DNA from: Streptomyces liliifuscus
GTDB lineage: Bacteria > Actinomycetota > Actinomycetes > Streptomycetales > Streptomycetaceae
DNA length: 64,000 bases
Direction of reading: 5' to 3'
Assembly (NCBI RefSeq): GCF_016598615.1
Contig: NZ_CP066831.1
Location: 3,286,001 to 3,350,000 of the forward strand
Below, piece after piece: positions 10,990 through 22,334 of this stretch. Both the position numbers and the translations under genes were made by a program. Each line of letters starts with the position of its first letter. Position 1 is the first letter of the stretch. The notes beneath the pieces are model-generated. The model saw only the letters and a list, made by a program, of their open reading frames with translations. It was not told the DNA's origin and searched no databases.

Positions 10990-12828
10990 ATGGACACACA
11001 CGACCAGTACGGCGCGAGAGGCACTGTCCTCCGCCTCCTCGCGGCCGCCGGCGCTGCCGCCCTCACCCTCACGGTCGGTCTCGTGACCCCGCTCAACCCC
11101 GCGCCCCAGCAGGCCGAGGCGGACGGCAAGAAGGTGCTCACGGTCGCGGTGGCGCAGAGCGTCGACTCGCTGAGCCCGTTCCTCGCGGCGCGCCTGGTCA
11201 GTACCAGCATTCACCGGCTCACGTACGAGTACCTGACCAACTACGACCCGAAGGACAACCACGCGATCCCGGGTCTGGCCACCAAGTGGGAACCCTCCGC
11301 GGACAAGCTCACCTGGACCTACACGATCCGCGACAACTCCAAGTGGTCCGACGGCAAACAGGCCACCGCCGAGGACGCGGCGTGGACGTTCAACACGATG
11401 ATGACCGACGAGGGCGCGGCCACCGCGAACGGCAGCTTCGTCGCGAACTTCGAGAAGGTCACCGCGCCGAGCCCCACGAAACTCGTCATCGAGCTGAAGA
11501 AGCCGCAGGCCACCATGGCCGCGCTGGACGTGCCGATCGTGCCCAAGCACGTCTGGGAGAAGGTCGACGACTTCTCGAAGTTCAACAACGACAAGTCCTT
11601 CCCCGTCGTCGGCAACGGCCCGTTCGTCCTGACGGGCTACAAGGCCGACAGCTACGTACGGCTGAAGCCCAACAAGTCGTTCTGGCGCGGGGCCCCGAAG
11701 TTCGACGAGCTGGTGTTCAAGTACTACAAGGACGGTGACGCGGCGGTCGCGGCCCTGCAGAAGGGCGAGGTGTCGTTCGTCTCCGGGCTCACACCCGCGC
11801 AGGCGGCGGCGCTGAAGGGTCAGGCGGACGTCACGGTCAACGACGCGCCGGGGCGTCGCTTCTACGCGCTCGCGACCAATCCGGGGGCGCAGTCGAAGGA
11901 CGGCGAGAAGTTCGGTGACGGCCACGAGTCACTGCTCGACCGGAGGGTCCGCCAGGCCCTGTTCATGGCCGTCGACCGCCAGACCGTCATCGACAAGGTC
12001 TTCCAGGGCCACGCGGAGGAGGGCGAGGGCTACATCCCGCCGCGGTTCTCCACGTACTACTGGCAGCCGTCCGACGGCCAGAAGATCACGTACGACCCGG
12101 AGAAGGCGGCCCAGCTCCTCAAGGAGGCCGGCTATTCGAAGAACGGGGACGGCAAGCTCGTCGGCAAGAACGGCAAGCCGATCACCTACCGCGTCCTCTG
12201 CCACGCGACGGACCCGCAGGACAAGGCGGTCGGGAAGTACCTTCAGGAGTGGTGGGGCAAGCTCGGCATCGGCGTCGAGCTCGACTGCCGGGACAACGTG
12301 AGCGATCCCTGGCTGGCGGGTGAGTACGACCTCGCCTTCGACGGCTGGTCCGTCAACCCCGACCCCGACTTCGTCCTCTCCATCCACACCTGCTCCGCGC
12401 TCCCGGCGACGCCCAAGGACATCGGCGCGACCGACAACTTCATCTGCGACAAGAAGTTCGACGAGCTGTACGCGCAGCAGCTCGCGGAGTACGACCCCGC
12501 CAAACGGGCGGAGATCGTCAAGCGGATGGAGTCGCGGCTGTACGACACCGGGTACATGAACGTCATGGCGTACCCGAACGCGGTCGAGGCCTACCGCACC
12601 GACCAGATCGCGTCGATCACGAAGATGCCGGAGGCCGCGGGCAACATCTACGGCCAGGACGGCTACTGGAGCTGGTGGTCGGCGACTCCGGCCGCCGCCA
12701 GCGAGTCCTCCGACGACTCCAGCCAGACAGGCGTCATCATCGGCATCGTCGCGGGTGTCGTCGTCCTGGCGGGTCTCGGGGTGTTCTTCGCGATGCGCCA
12801 CCGCGCCACCGCCGAGGACCGCGAGTAG
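10990..12828 (+). CDS. Peptide ABC transporter substrate-binding protein with C-terminal membrane anchor
   Basis: Family 5 extracellular solute-binding protein, the receptor of an oligopeptide/dipeptide importer. The ATG at 10990 gives 612 residues; upstream in-frame GTG/ATG codons lack a better ribosome site. The N-terminal signal-like segment (TVLRLLAAAGAAALTLTVGL) has no lipobox Cys. The mature part shows the SBP_bac_5 pattern: VAQSVDSLSPF, YEYLTNYDPKDNHAIPGLATKWEPS, WTYTIRDNSKWSDGK and VRQALFMAVDRQTVID. The end is unusual: a Ser-rich linker, a single transmembrane helix (TGVIIGIVAGVVVLAGLGVF) and a basic tail, so the protein should be held by a C-terminal anchor. It is the first gene of a five-gene operon with two permeases and two ATPases. 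Confidence 0.92.
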   Translation: MDTHDQYGARGTVLRLLAAAGAAALTLTVGLVTPLNPAPQQAEADGKKVLTVAVAQSVDSLSPFLAARLVSTSIHRLTYEYLTNYDPKDNHAIPGLATKWEPSADKLTWTYTIRDNSKWSDGKQATAEDAAWTFNTMMTDEGAATANGSFVANFEKVTAPSPTKLVIELKKPQATMAALDVPIVPKHVWEKVDDFSKFNNDKSFPVVGNGPFVLTGYKADSYVRLKPNKSFWRGAPKFDELVFKYYKDGDAAVAALQKGEVSFVSGLTPAQAAALKGQADVTVNDAPGRRFYALATNPGAQSKDGEKFGDGHESLLDRRVRQALFMAVDRQTVIDKVFQGHAEEGEGYIPPRFSTYYWQPSDGQKITYDPEKAAQLLKEAGYSKNGDGKLVGKNGKPITYRVLCHATDPQDKAVGKYLQEWWGKLGIGVELDCRDNVSDPWLAGEYDLAFDGWSVNPDPDFVLSIHTCSALPATPKDIGATDNFICDKKFDELYAQQLAEYDPAKRAEIVKRMESRLYDTGYMNVMAYPNAVEAYRTDQIASITKMPEAAGNIYGQDGYWSWWSATPAAASESSDDSSQTGVIIGIVAGVVVLAGLGVFFAMRHRATAEDRE

Positions 12829-12886
12829 CGGCCCGGTACCGCGCACAGTCAGCCAGTCGGGAGTGATCGAGAGTTGAGAACCGTTC

Positions 12887-13954
12887 ATGACCGCTGAAGC
12901 GACACCCCCGCTGGTCGGAAAGACCGAGGGTCCGGCCTCCGCCGGACCGTCGGCCCGCCGACCACGGGCGAGCGCCACCGCCGGATATCCGCGGTACGTG
13001 GCGGGCAAGCTGGGCGGCGCGGCCGTCTCGCTGCTCGCCGTCCTCGTCACGAGTTTCTTCCTCTTCCGGCTGATCCCCGGCGACCCGGTGAAGTTCATGA
13101 CCGGCGGACGCCAGGTCTCGGCCGAGCAACTCGCCGCCTACCGGCGGGAGTTCGGGCTCGACCTGCCCATGTGGGAGCAGTTCACGGACTACTGCGGCAA
13201 GGCGCTGACCGGCGATCTCGGCACGTCGTACCAGTTCCGGGCGCCCGTCCTCGACAAGATCACCGAGGCCCTGCCGAACACGCTGCTGCTCACCGGCACC
13301 TCGTTCGTGCTCTACACCGTGCTCGGCGTCTTCCTCGGCACACGGGCGGCCTGGCGCAACGGCGGGCTCGGCGACCGGATCAACACCGGGCTCGCGCTGA
13401 CCCTCTACTCCATCCCGTCGTTCTGGCTGGGACTGCTGCTGATCATCGTCTTCGCGGTGGGCATCGGGCCGATCCCCGGTCTCTTCCCGACGGGCGGCAT
13501 GGAGTCCGGCGACGAACAGGGTTTCGCGTACGTTCTCGATGTCGCCCATCATCTGGTCCTGCCCGTGGTGACACTGGTCGCGGTCGAGTACGGGCAGACG
13601 CTGCTCGTCACACGCTCGGCGCTGCTCGACGAGATGGGCAGCGACTATCTGACGACCGCGCGGGCCAAGGGCCTGCGGGACGATCTCGTACGCCGTCGCC
13701 ATGCCGTGCCGAACGCGCTGCTGCCGACGATGACGCTGATCTTCATCAACCTCGGCCGGACCGTCGCGGGCGTGATCCTGGTCGAGACGGTCTTCTCCTG
13801 GCCGGGCCTCGGCGGGCTCTTCTACCAGGCGCTGAGCGTGCCCGATCTGCCACTGGTGCAGGGGCTGTTCTTCGTCTTCGCCGCCGCGGTGATCGTGATG
13901 AACACGCTCGCCGACCTGATCTATCCGCTGCTCGACCCCAGGGTGGGCCGATGA
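12887..13954 (+). CDS. Peptide ABC transporter permease (DppB/OppB type)
   Basis: Inner-membrane permease of the oligopeptide importer, 355 residues. It has about six transmembrane helices, with the first near residues 40-60 (GAAVSLLAVLVTSFFLFRLI). The DppB signature RLIPGDPVKFMTGGR follows it, then the EAA loop region (EMGSDYLTTARAKGLRDDLVRRRHAVPNALLPTMT), which contacts the ATPases. The N-terminal 35 residues are a hydrophilic extension. The stop overlaps the next permease start (ATGA at 13951). Confidence 0.94.
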   Translation: MTAEATPPLVGKTEGPASAGPSARRPRASATAGYPRYVAGKLGGAAVSLLAVLVTSFFLFRLIPGDPVKFMTGGRQVSAEQLAAYRREFGLDLPMWEQFTDYCGKALTGDLGTSYQFRAPVLDKITEALPNTLLLTGTSFVLYTVLGVFLGTRAAWRNGGLGDRINTGLALTLYSIPSFWLGLLLIIVFAVGIGPIPGLFPTGGMESGDEQGFAYVLDVAHHLVLPVVTLVAVEYGQTLLVTRSALLDEMGSDYLTTARAKGLRDDLVRRRHAVPNALLPTMTLIFINLGRTVAGVILVETVFSWPGLGGLFYQALSVPDLPLVQGLFFVFAAAVIVMNTLADLIYPLLDPRVGR

Positions 13955-14921
13955 CGACGACGGACCCGGACGAGCCGATGGCCGCCGAGGCGCCTCCCCC
14001 GGTGGCTCCCTCCGAAGCCCCCTCGCCCCCGAAAGCGGGGCCCCGCGCCCTCGCGTGGCAGCGCCGCCGCCGCTCCGCCGCCCGATTCTGGCAGCGGTAC
14101 CGCACTCATCGCGCGGGCGTCCTCGGTCTGGCCGCCCTCACTCTCTTCGCGCTGATCGCGCTCACCGCGCCGCTGACCGTCGGCTCCGACGTGCAGAGCG
14201 TGACGAACGCGCCGGGACGGCCCATGGAGAGCCCGAGCGCCGAATTCCCGCTCGGCACCGACCAGTTCGGGCGCAGTCTGCTCGGGCTCGTGGTGTGGGG
14301 ATCGCGGGTCTCACTGCTGGTCGGGCTGCTGGCGGCCGTCCTCTCGGTCGCGATCGGCGCGCTGATCGGCATCACCGCCGGGCACTTCCGGGGCTGGTTC
14401 GCGACGGTGATGATGCGGATCACGGACTGGTTCCTGGTCATGCCGACGCTGGTCCTCGCGATCGCGCTCGCGACCGTGATGTCCCGCTCGCTCGGCACGA
14501 TCATCCTGGCGATCGGCGTCACGACCTGGCCGACGACGGCACGGCTCGTGCGCGCGCAGACCCTCGCCGTGGAGTCCCGGCCGTACATCGAGCGTGCCAA
14601 GGCTCTCGGCGGCGGCCACTGGCACGTCATGTCCCGTCACGTCCTGCCCAACGTCATGCCCCTGGTCCTGGCGCAGACGACCCTGATCATCTCCTCCGCG
14701 ATCCTCGCCGAGGCGACCCTCGCCTTCCTCGGCCTCGGCGACCCGACGGTCGTCTCCTGGGGCGGTCTGCTCCAGGACGCACGCGAGGCGGGCGCGGTCA
14801 GCGCCGGGAAGTGGTGGTACCTCGTGCCGCCGGGCATCGCCATCGCCGTCGTGGCCCTCGCCTTCACCCTGTGCGGGCGCGCGGTCGAATCCGTCCTCAA
14901 CCCCAAGCTGGGGGTGACCCT

Positions 14922-14925
<4 letters not shown>
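13951..14925 (+). CDS. Peptide ABC transporter permease (DppC/OppC type)
   Basis: Second permease of the importer, 324 residues. A Pro-rich cytoplasmic N-terminus precedes the OppC_N helix (GVLGLAALTLFALIALTAPL). Signature SAEFPLGTDQFGRSLLGLVVWGSRVSL, typical of DppC, follows. The EAA loop is RPYIERAKALGGGHWHVMSRHVLPNVMPLV. The ATG at 13951 overlaps the upstream stop by four bases, so it is translationally coupled. Confidence 0.94.
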
Positions 14926-16931
<2,006 letters not shown>

Positions 16932-16933
<2 letters not shown>

Positions 16934-16977
16934 GGGCGCGGGGAACTGCGCGACAAGCCACAACGAACCCGCAGCCG
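16932..16977 (+). repeat. Family A intergenic repeat, copy A1
   Basis: The 28-bp core begins AGGGGCGCGGGGAACTGCGC and continues CGACAAGCC (16932-16960); a degenerate ACCCGCAGCCG tail follows. It sits immediately after the last transporter gene and before the convergent ribF. Seven further cores of the family lie in this window. Confidence 0.85.
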
Positions 16978-16997
16978 ACCACCCGCCGGCGGGACGC

Positions 16998-17954
16998 CTA
17001 CAGCCCGCCGTCGTACGCCGAAATCAGCTCCCGCGACCGCTTGACGTCGTCGGAGATCGCTTCCAGCAACGCCTCGATGGACTCGAACTTCGCCTGCCCC
17101 CGCACAAAGGCGAGAAAGTCCACAGCCACATGCAGCCCGTACAGATCAAGCCCCACCCGATCGATGGCGTACGCCTCCACCGTGCGCTCGGTCCCGTCGA
17201 ACTGCGGATTCGTACCGACGGAGATCGCCGCCGGCATCGCCTCGCCCTGCGCGTGCAGCCAGCCGGCGTAGACGCCGTCGGCGGGGATCGCGGTGTGCGG
17301 GAGGGTCTCGACGTTGGCCGTGGGGAAGCCCAGCTCGCGGCCCCGCTGAGCGCCGCGCACGACGATGCCCTCGACGCGGTGCGGGCGCCCGAGGATCTCG
17401 CGCGCGCCTTCGACATCGCCCTCGGCGACCAGTCGCCGGGTCATCGTGGAGGAGAAGGGCTCGCCGCCGCCGGCTTCACCGGTCACGTAGAGATCCACCA
17501 CCTCGACCTCGAAGTCGTACGTCTTGCCCTGCTCGGCGAGGAAGGCGACGTTGCCCGCGGCCTTGTGGCCGAAGCGGAAGTTGGGGCCCTCGACGACGGC
17601 CTTGGCGTGCAGCTTGTCGACCAGGACCTTCACCACGAAGTCGGCGGGCGACAGCTTCGAGAACTCGGTGGTGAAGGGCAGGATGAGCAGCGCGTCGACG
17701 CCCAGCTCGGCCATCAGCTCGGCGCGGCGGTGGTGCGGGGCGAGCAGGGGCGGGTGGCTGCCGGGGCGCACGACCTCGCTGGGGTGCGGGTCGAAGGTGA
17801 CGACCACTGACGGGACGCCCAGCTCACGCGCCCGTTCCACGGCATGCGTGATGATCAACTGGTGCCCGCGGTGGACCCCGTCGTACGAGCCGATGGTGAC
17901 GACGCTGCGCCCCCAGTCCTGGGGGATGTCCTCCAAGCCACGCCAGCGCTGCAC
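16998..17954 (-). CDS. ribF: Bifunctional riboflavin kinase / FAD synthetase
   Basis: Makes FMN and FAD from riboflavin in the cytoplasm. N-terminal nucleotidyltransferase domain: IGSYDGVHRGHQLII (HxGH-type site), VVTFDPHPSEV, PFTTEFSKLSPADFV and GPNFRFGHKAAGN. C-terminal kinase domain: RGRELGFPTANVE and DGVYAGW. The GTG at 17954 (VQRWRGLEDIPQDWG) gives 318 residues, the family size, and has GAGGAG upstream; the frame extends to 17996 without homology. It is adjacent to the truB-infB-nusA group, as in many actinomycetes. Confidence 0.95.
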   Translation of the reverse strand: MQRWRGLEDIPQDWGRSVVTIGSYDGVHRGHQLIITHAVERARELGVPSVVVTFDPHPSEVVRPGSHPPLLAPHHRRAELMAELGVDALLILPFTTEFSKLSPADFVVKVLVDKLHAKAVVEGPNFRFGHKAAGNVAFLAEQGKTYDFEVEVVDLYVTGEAGGGEPFSSTMTRRLVAEGDVEGAREILGRPHRVEGIVVRGAQRGRELGFPTANVETLPHTAIPADGVYAGWLHAQGEAMPAAISVGTNPQFDGTERTVEAYAIDRVGLDLYGLHVAVDFLAFVRGQAKFESIEALLEAISDDVKRSRELISAYDGGL

Positions 17955-18092
17955 TGTGACCGCTCCTCGTCGAACCTGTGTCCGTGTCTGCCTCATTACG
18001 CAGCTCTAAGAGTGCCATGCCGGGTCCGCGCGGCCCGCATCGGCATGGGGCGCTGTGACAGGGGGCACGTGGTGGCCGCGGAGCACCCGCGG

Positions 18093-21000
18093 TCACACCG
18101 GAACCCGTGCCCCCGTCAGGTTCTCGATCATGCGCCGTGTGCTGGGGCCGACCAGGATGGACCAGTCCTCGGGAGCGTCGGTGAGCCAGCCGGCGACCAG
18201 GGCGGCGAAGCCGGGAATCCGGCGGCTCTGGTCGAGAAGGGCACGGTCGAAGACGGTGGCGCCGTCCGGGGTGCGGACGAGCATGAGGCCCGCGCTGTGG
18301 ACCAGCGCGCGGGTGTGCTCCTCACCGCCGCGGGACACGCTGCGGGCCGCGCCCTCCGCGGCGGCCCGTACGAGCGCGTCGAGCACCACCGGGTCGTGCT
18401 CGCGTGTCAGCAGCAGGTCCAGGAACTCGCAGCGCAGTGGGTGCGCCACGGGCGTGCCGGGTGCCGCGAACACCTTGGCGAGCGCGGCCCGCAGCTGCGG
18501 CCTGCCCCCGTCGAGCAGCCCGGTGACCAGGGGATACAGCACGGAACGGGCGGCTGGACCGTGCTCGAGCCGCCGGTCGACGTACGCCGCCACATGCGCG
18601 GCCGCTTCCGGACGCCGCTCCACGACATCGCGTACGAGCGCGGCGACGCGGCGGGCCGGCGCGGGTGTGGTGACCTCGGCGAGCGTGCGCAGCGCCTCGC
18701 CCGTGTCGGGCTCGCGCAGCCGGTCGCCGAACGCGGCGAGAACCGGTTCCGGATGCGTCGCCAGCGCCGCCACCAGCGCGCTCGCGGGCAGCCGTGGGTC
18801 GCCCGCCCTGAAGCGCGCGAGAGCCCCCGGGAGATGGCGGGCCCGGGTGTGCGGATCGCGTACGAGGAGCGCCAGTGCGGCCCCGTGCAGGGTGCAGTCG
18901 CCGGGGCGGGCGAGCAGGAAGAGAGCGGCGTAGCGCAGCAGCTCGCGGTCCGCCTCGGTGCGTACGTGCGACGCGGCCCGCAGTCCGTGGGTCATGGCCG
19001 CCGCCCGGCGGGCCGGCCGCTCGTCGTGCGTCCAGCGGTCGACCGCCCGGCACACCGCGGACGGCTCCTCCTCCGCGAGGACGGCAAGGAGCTCGTCGGC
19101 GCGCGGGTGCGCACTCTCGGCCAGGGCCTCCGTGAGGTCGTCCAGGGCTCGGCGCCGATGCGTGTGGAGAAGGGCCTGGGCGGCGGTCGCGACGGTGGCG
19201 TCGGGGGTCGCGGGCAGCGGGCGCTCGTCGTCGAACCAGTGGGTCAGGTGGGGCTGAGCGGCGGCCGGGTCGGCGGCGAGCAGCCCGGACACGGCGTCCA
19301 GGTAACGGAGTTCGGTGGCCGGAGGTGCCTCGTCCGCCACGACGAGCCGCCTCAGCAGATCGAAGCGGTGCGCCTCCGGCAGCGGCAGCCGGGTCCAGAA
19401 AACAGGCCCGAACTCCCCCGGCACGGCCCGCCCTTCGGCCCGCCACGTCACCACCCGCTCGGCGAGGTGCCGCAGCACTCCGACGTACGGGGTCGCGTCG
19501 GGGACCCGGAGCAGTACGCCACTGAGGAGGCGGGTGGCCCACCAGGCCCCCGTGTCCGTCGGCTCAAGTTCGTCGACCGCTCGAAGCAGTTCACGCAGCC
19601 GGAGGGTGAGGTCGGCGTCCCCTTGTTGACGCGGCAGGAGGAGCAGGGCCTGGAGGACGGGACCGATGCGGTGACGGGGTACGGGGGGAGGCTCGGGCTC
19701 GTATCGGAACTCCGGCTCGTACCGGGAGTCCGGTTCGTACTGGGAGTCCGGTTCGTACTGGGAGTCCGGTTCGTACCGGGACTCGGGCTCGTACCGGGAC
19801 TCGGGCTCGTACCGGGACTCGGGCTCATCCCGATGTTCGTGGTGCACCAGCGCCCGGAGTGCCGTGTCGAGGTCGAGGTGTATGCCCTGGATCCAGTCGG
19901 CCAGCTCCTCGTGGGCGAAGCGGTAGCCGTCCCCGGCGGGCACGAGGAGGCCCTCCGTGAGGACCGCGGAGGCCCACCCGGTACAGCCGCCGAGCCGTCG
20001 GTCGGGCACCGGCCCCCACGGGAACACGGACTCGAACGCCGCCCGGTCCAACTCCCCCTGCCCCGGCCCCAGACAGCGCCGCGCGGCCGCGTGCACCTGC
20101 CCGGAGACCCTGGCCGCGAGCCGCCGTACGGCCCTACCGCGCAGCCCGTTCGCCGCCGCGAGCCGTACGGCCACCCGCAGACACATCAGATCGAGGTACG
20201 CGGCGAAAACGTCGTCCCGCCCTGCAGGCCCGACCGGCCCGACTGGCTCGGCCGGCTCGGCCCCCTCGTCCGAGGCGGTAGGCAGCGACATCGCGGCCCG
20301 TACCTCCGACAGCAGTCGCAGCATCAGCGGATGGCGGGCGTCGGGGCCGTCCAGGGCTCCCTCCGGCACGCCGTACCGCGCCCTGGCCCGCCGTGCCTCG
20401 CTCTCGTCCAGGTCCCCGAGCCGTACACAGGCGGGCAGCCCGCCGGGCGCCTCGCCTCCGCCCCGCTCGGCCCCGTACAGCAGCTCGCGCGGGAACTCCG
20501 CCCCCGCTCGCTCCCAGTACTCGGCCCGGCAGGCCACGACGAGACGGGCCCCGTGCGCCCGCAGCCACTCGGCGGTACCCTCGGTCCACTCGGGCAGCCG
20601 GTTCGCGAGAGCCGTCGGCATCTCCTCGGGGCTGTCGAGGAGGAGCAGGAGGGGGCGACCGGCGTCCCGGGCAAGACGGGCCAGCCGCTCGGGCCCGATG
20701 TCACCGAGCTCACCGCCCGAGGACGCGGGCTCCGGCGAAAGGGCCCATGCACCCGCTGCCCCGGCCTCCTCGGCACTGCTGGAGGCCGAGACCGAGGTCG
20801 AGGTCGATGCGGGGGCCGGAGCCGAGGTCGATGCCGAGGCCGTGGTCGCGGTCGGTGCCGTGCTCACGGTCGCAGTCGATGCCGTTGCTGAGGCAGAGGC
20901 CGCCACGATCCGCCCCGCCCGCTCCAGCGCCCTCCTCGCCGCGTCGGCCACCGATGAGTCGGCGTCCAGCAGGTCGGCGCCGCGCAGCCACAGTGTCGGG

Positions 21001-22058
21001 GCCGGTTCCGCACCCCGGTCGCGCCGGGCGGCGAGGGCCGCCAGTTCCGTCGTACGGCCGCTTCCGGGAGCCCCGACGAGCCCCAGAACGGCGTACGGAC
21101 CTTCACCGAAGGCGCTGAACTCCCGTACCGCATCGGCTCGTTCGACGGGATCGACCCCACCGGAGCCCGGCGGCGCCTCGACGGTGGCGGCCAGCTCCAG
21201 CACGCCCGCCAGATTGAGGTCGTCCCCGTACGCGGGGACCGTCGCCGCGTTGCGGGCCAGCAGTTCGGCGAGCGCACCACCGGCGCCAGAACCAGAACCC
21301 GAGCCGGAGGCCGCCGGTCCCGCGGACAGCGGCACTGCGAAGCCCCCCACCCGTCGCCCGGAGTGGAGTGCCGTTCCCAGCACGGCGACGACCGCACCGG
21401 TGGCCGCGTCGACCACCGGTCCCCCGGCCGCCCCGCCCCCGAGCCGCAGCGCATCGCTTCCCGCCGTGCCGATCGCCAGCTCCAGGACGTCGTCGAGGAG
21501 ATGAAAGCGGTCGGTCGCCGTGTACGTCACGGCGGACGTGCCCAGCACCCGGGCCTCGCGCCAGCCACCCGCGGCGATACGGACGTACGTGCCGCTCTCC
21601 ACGGAGTCCCGGACGGTGATCGGGAGGGGGTCGAGGCCGAGACCATCCGAGCCGAGGCCGTCCGAGCCGAGAGCATCCGAGCCGAGACCATCCGTGTGGA
21701 GCCCCTTCGTGTGGATCAGGGCGAGGTCCAGGGACGGAAAGGGGGTGACCGAGTCGGCCGTCACCAGGCAGGTGCGGTCCCCAGGGGCCTGCAGGACGAG
21801 ACGGGCGAGCCCGTCGACCGCCTCGTGGCTGGTGATCACCGTGCCCCGGTGGTCGGCGACGAACCCGGTGCCGCGCGGCCGCCCGGCGAGATCACTGATC
21901 CGCACCAGAGCCCGGTCCGCGGCTTCGACCACCGCTTCGGCCGGGTGCGCTGCTTCGGCGGCGTACCCCGCGTCAGCCGCGTGCGCCGCCTCGGGTGCGT
22001 GCCGGGCAGCGTCCGGCAACTGATGACGGCCCCCGGTCCGCGGGCCCCGTCCCGCCAT
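18093..22058 (-). CDS. Trypsin-fold/P-loop NTPase protein with degenerate protease domain
   Basis: 1321 residues. ATG at 22058 with GGGGAGG 8 bases upstream. An Ala/His/Glu-rich start precedes a trypsin-like domain (about 45-240): GTGFVADHRGTVITSHEAVDG, an Asp at 111 (SLDLALI), and GGGAAGGPVVD where GxSGGP is expected, so residue 211 is Ala, not the nucleophilic Ser. A P-loop ATPase follows with Walker A GAPGSGRTT and Walker B LLLLLDSPEE. A low-complexity Ala/Ser/Thr insert lies between them in the ATPase. The C-terminal ~500 residues are helical and HEAT-like, interrupted by a YEPxSR tandem repeat. The architecture resembles STAND-type regulatory NTPases. Its function is unknown; it sits between ribF and truB on the same strand. 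Confidence 0.8.
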   Translation of the reverse strand: MAGRGPRTGGRHQLPDAARHAPEAAHAADAGYAAEAAHPAEAVVEAADRALVRISDLAGRPRGTGFVADHRGTVITSHEAVDGLARLVLQAPGDRTCLVTADSVTPFPSLDLALIHTKGLHTDGLGSDALGSDGLGSDGLGLDPLPITVRDSVESGTYVRIAAGGWREARVLGTSAVTYTATDRFHLLDDVLELAIGTAGSDALRLGGGAAGGPVVDAATGAVVAVLGTALHSGRRVGGFAVPLSAGPAASGSGSGSGAGGALAELLARNAATVPAYGDDLNLAGVLELAATVEAPPGSGGVDPVERADAVREFSAFGEGPYAVLGLVGAPGSGRTTELAALAARRDRGAEPAPTLWLRGADLLDADSSVADAARRALERAGRIVAASASATASTATVSTAPTATTASASTSAPAPASTSTSVSASSSAEEAGAAGAWALSPEPASSGGELGDIGPERLARLARDAGRPLLLLLDSPEEMPTALANRLPEWTEGTAEWLRAHGARLVVACRAEYWERAGAEFPRELLYGAERGGGEAPGGLPACVRLGDLDESEARRARARYGVPEGALDGPDARHPLMLRLLSEVRAAMSLPTASDEGAEPAEPVGPVGPAGRDDVFAAYLDLMCLRVAVRLAAANGLRGRAVRRLAARVSGQVHAAARRCLGPGQGELDRAAFESVFPWGPVPDRRLGGCTGWASAVLTEGLLVPAGDGYRFAHEELADWIQGIHLDLDTALRALVHHEHRDEPESRYEPESRYEPESRYEPDSQYEPDSQYEPDSRYEPEFRYEPEPPPVPRHRIGPVLQALLLLPRQQGDADLTLRLRELLRAVDELEPTDTGAWWATRLLSGVLLRVPDATPYVGVLRHLAERVVTWRAEGRAVPGEFGPVFWTRLPLPEAHRFDLLRRLVVADEAPPATELRYLDAVSGLLAADPAAAQPHLTHWFDDERPLPATPDATVATAAQALLHTHRRRALDDLTEALAESAHPRADELLAVLAEEEPSAVCRAVDRWTHDERPARRAAAMTHGLRAASHVRTEADRELLRYAALFLLARPGDCTLHGAALALLVRDPHTRARHLPGALARFRAGDPRLPASALVAALATHPEPVLAAFGDRLREPDTGEALRTLAEVTTPAPARRVAALVRDVVERRPEAAAHVAAYVDRRLEHGPAARSVLYPLVTGLLDGGRPQLRAALAKVFAAPGTPVAHPLRCEFLDLLLTREHDPVVLDALVRAAAEGAARSVSRGGEEHTRALVHSAGLMLVRTPDGATVFDRALLDQSRRIPGFAALVAGWLTDAPEDWSILVGPSTRRMIENLTGARVPV
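19687..19830 (-). repeat. 18-bp tandem repeat coding for YEPxSR units
   Basis: About eight consecutive 18-bp units, in frame, encode DEPESR, YEPESR (twice), YEPDSQ (twice), YEPDSR, YEPEFR and YEPEPP inside the trypsin/NTPase protein gene. Units differ mostly by single bases. The period is a multiple of three, so copy-number changes keep the frame. A length-variable hinge is likely. Confidence 0.88.
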
Positions 22059-22334
22059 GCTCGAACCTCCCCGCCGCGCGCGTCGCCCGGTGCCACCGAC
22101 GCCTCGTCTCCGACGGTAGGCGCGAGGTGATCGGGTGCGACAGATCGCGAGCCGAACGAGCCCCCTTCCGCTCCCCCGGTTCACTCCGAGCGCCTGCCCG
22201 GACGGGTGAATGGACGAGGTCGGATGGATACACCCTTGGGTGGGGGAACCGAGGGGGACAGTGGAGCGGCGCACACAGGAATCCCCGTGAACGCCGCTCC
22301 ACGACGAATCCGGCCGGCCGGCGACCCACACGGG

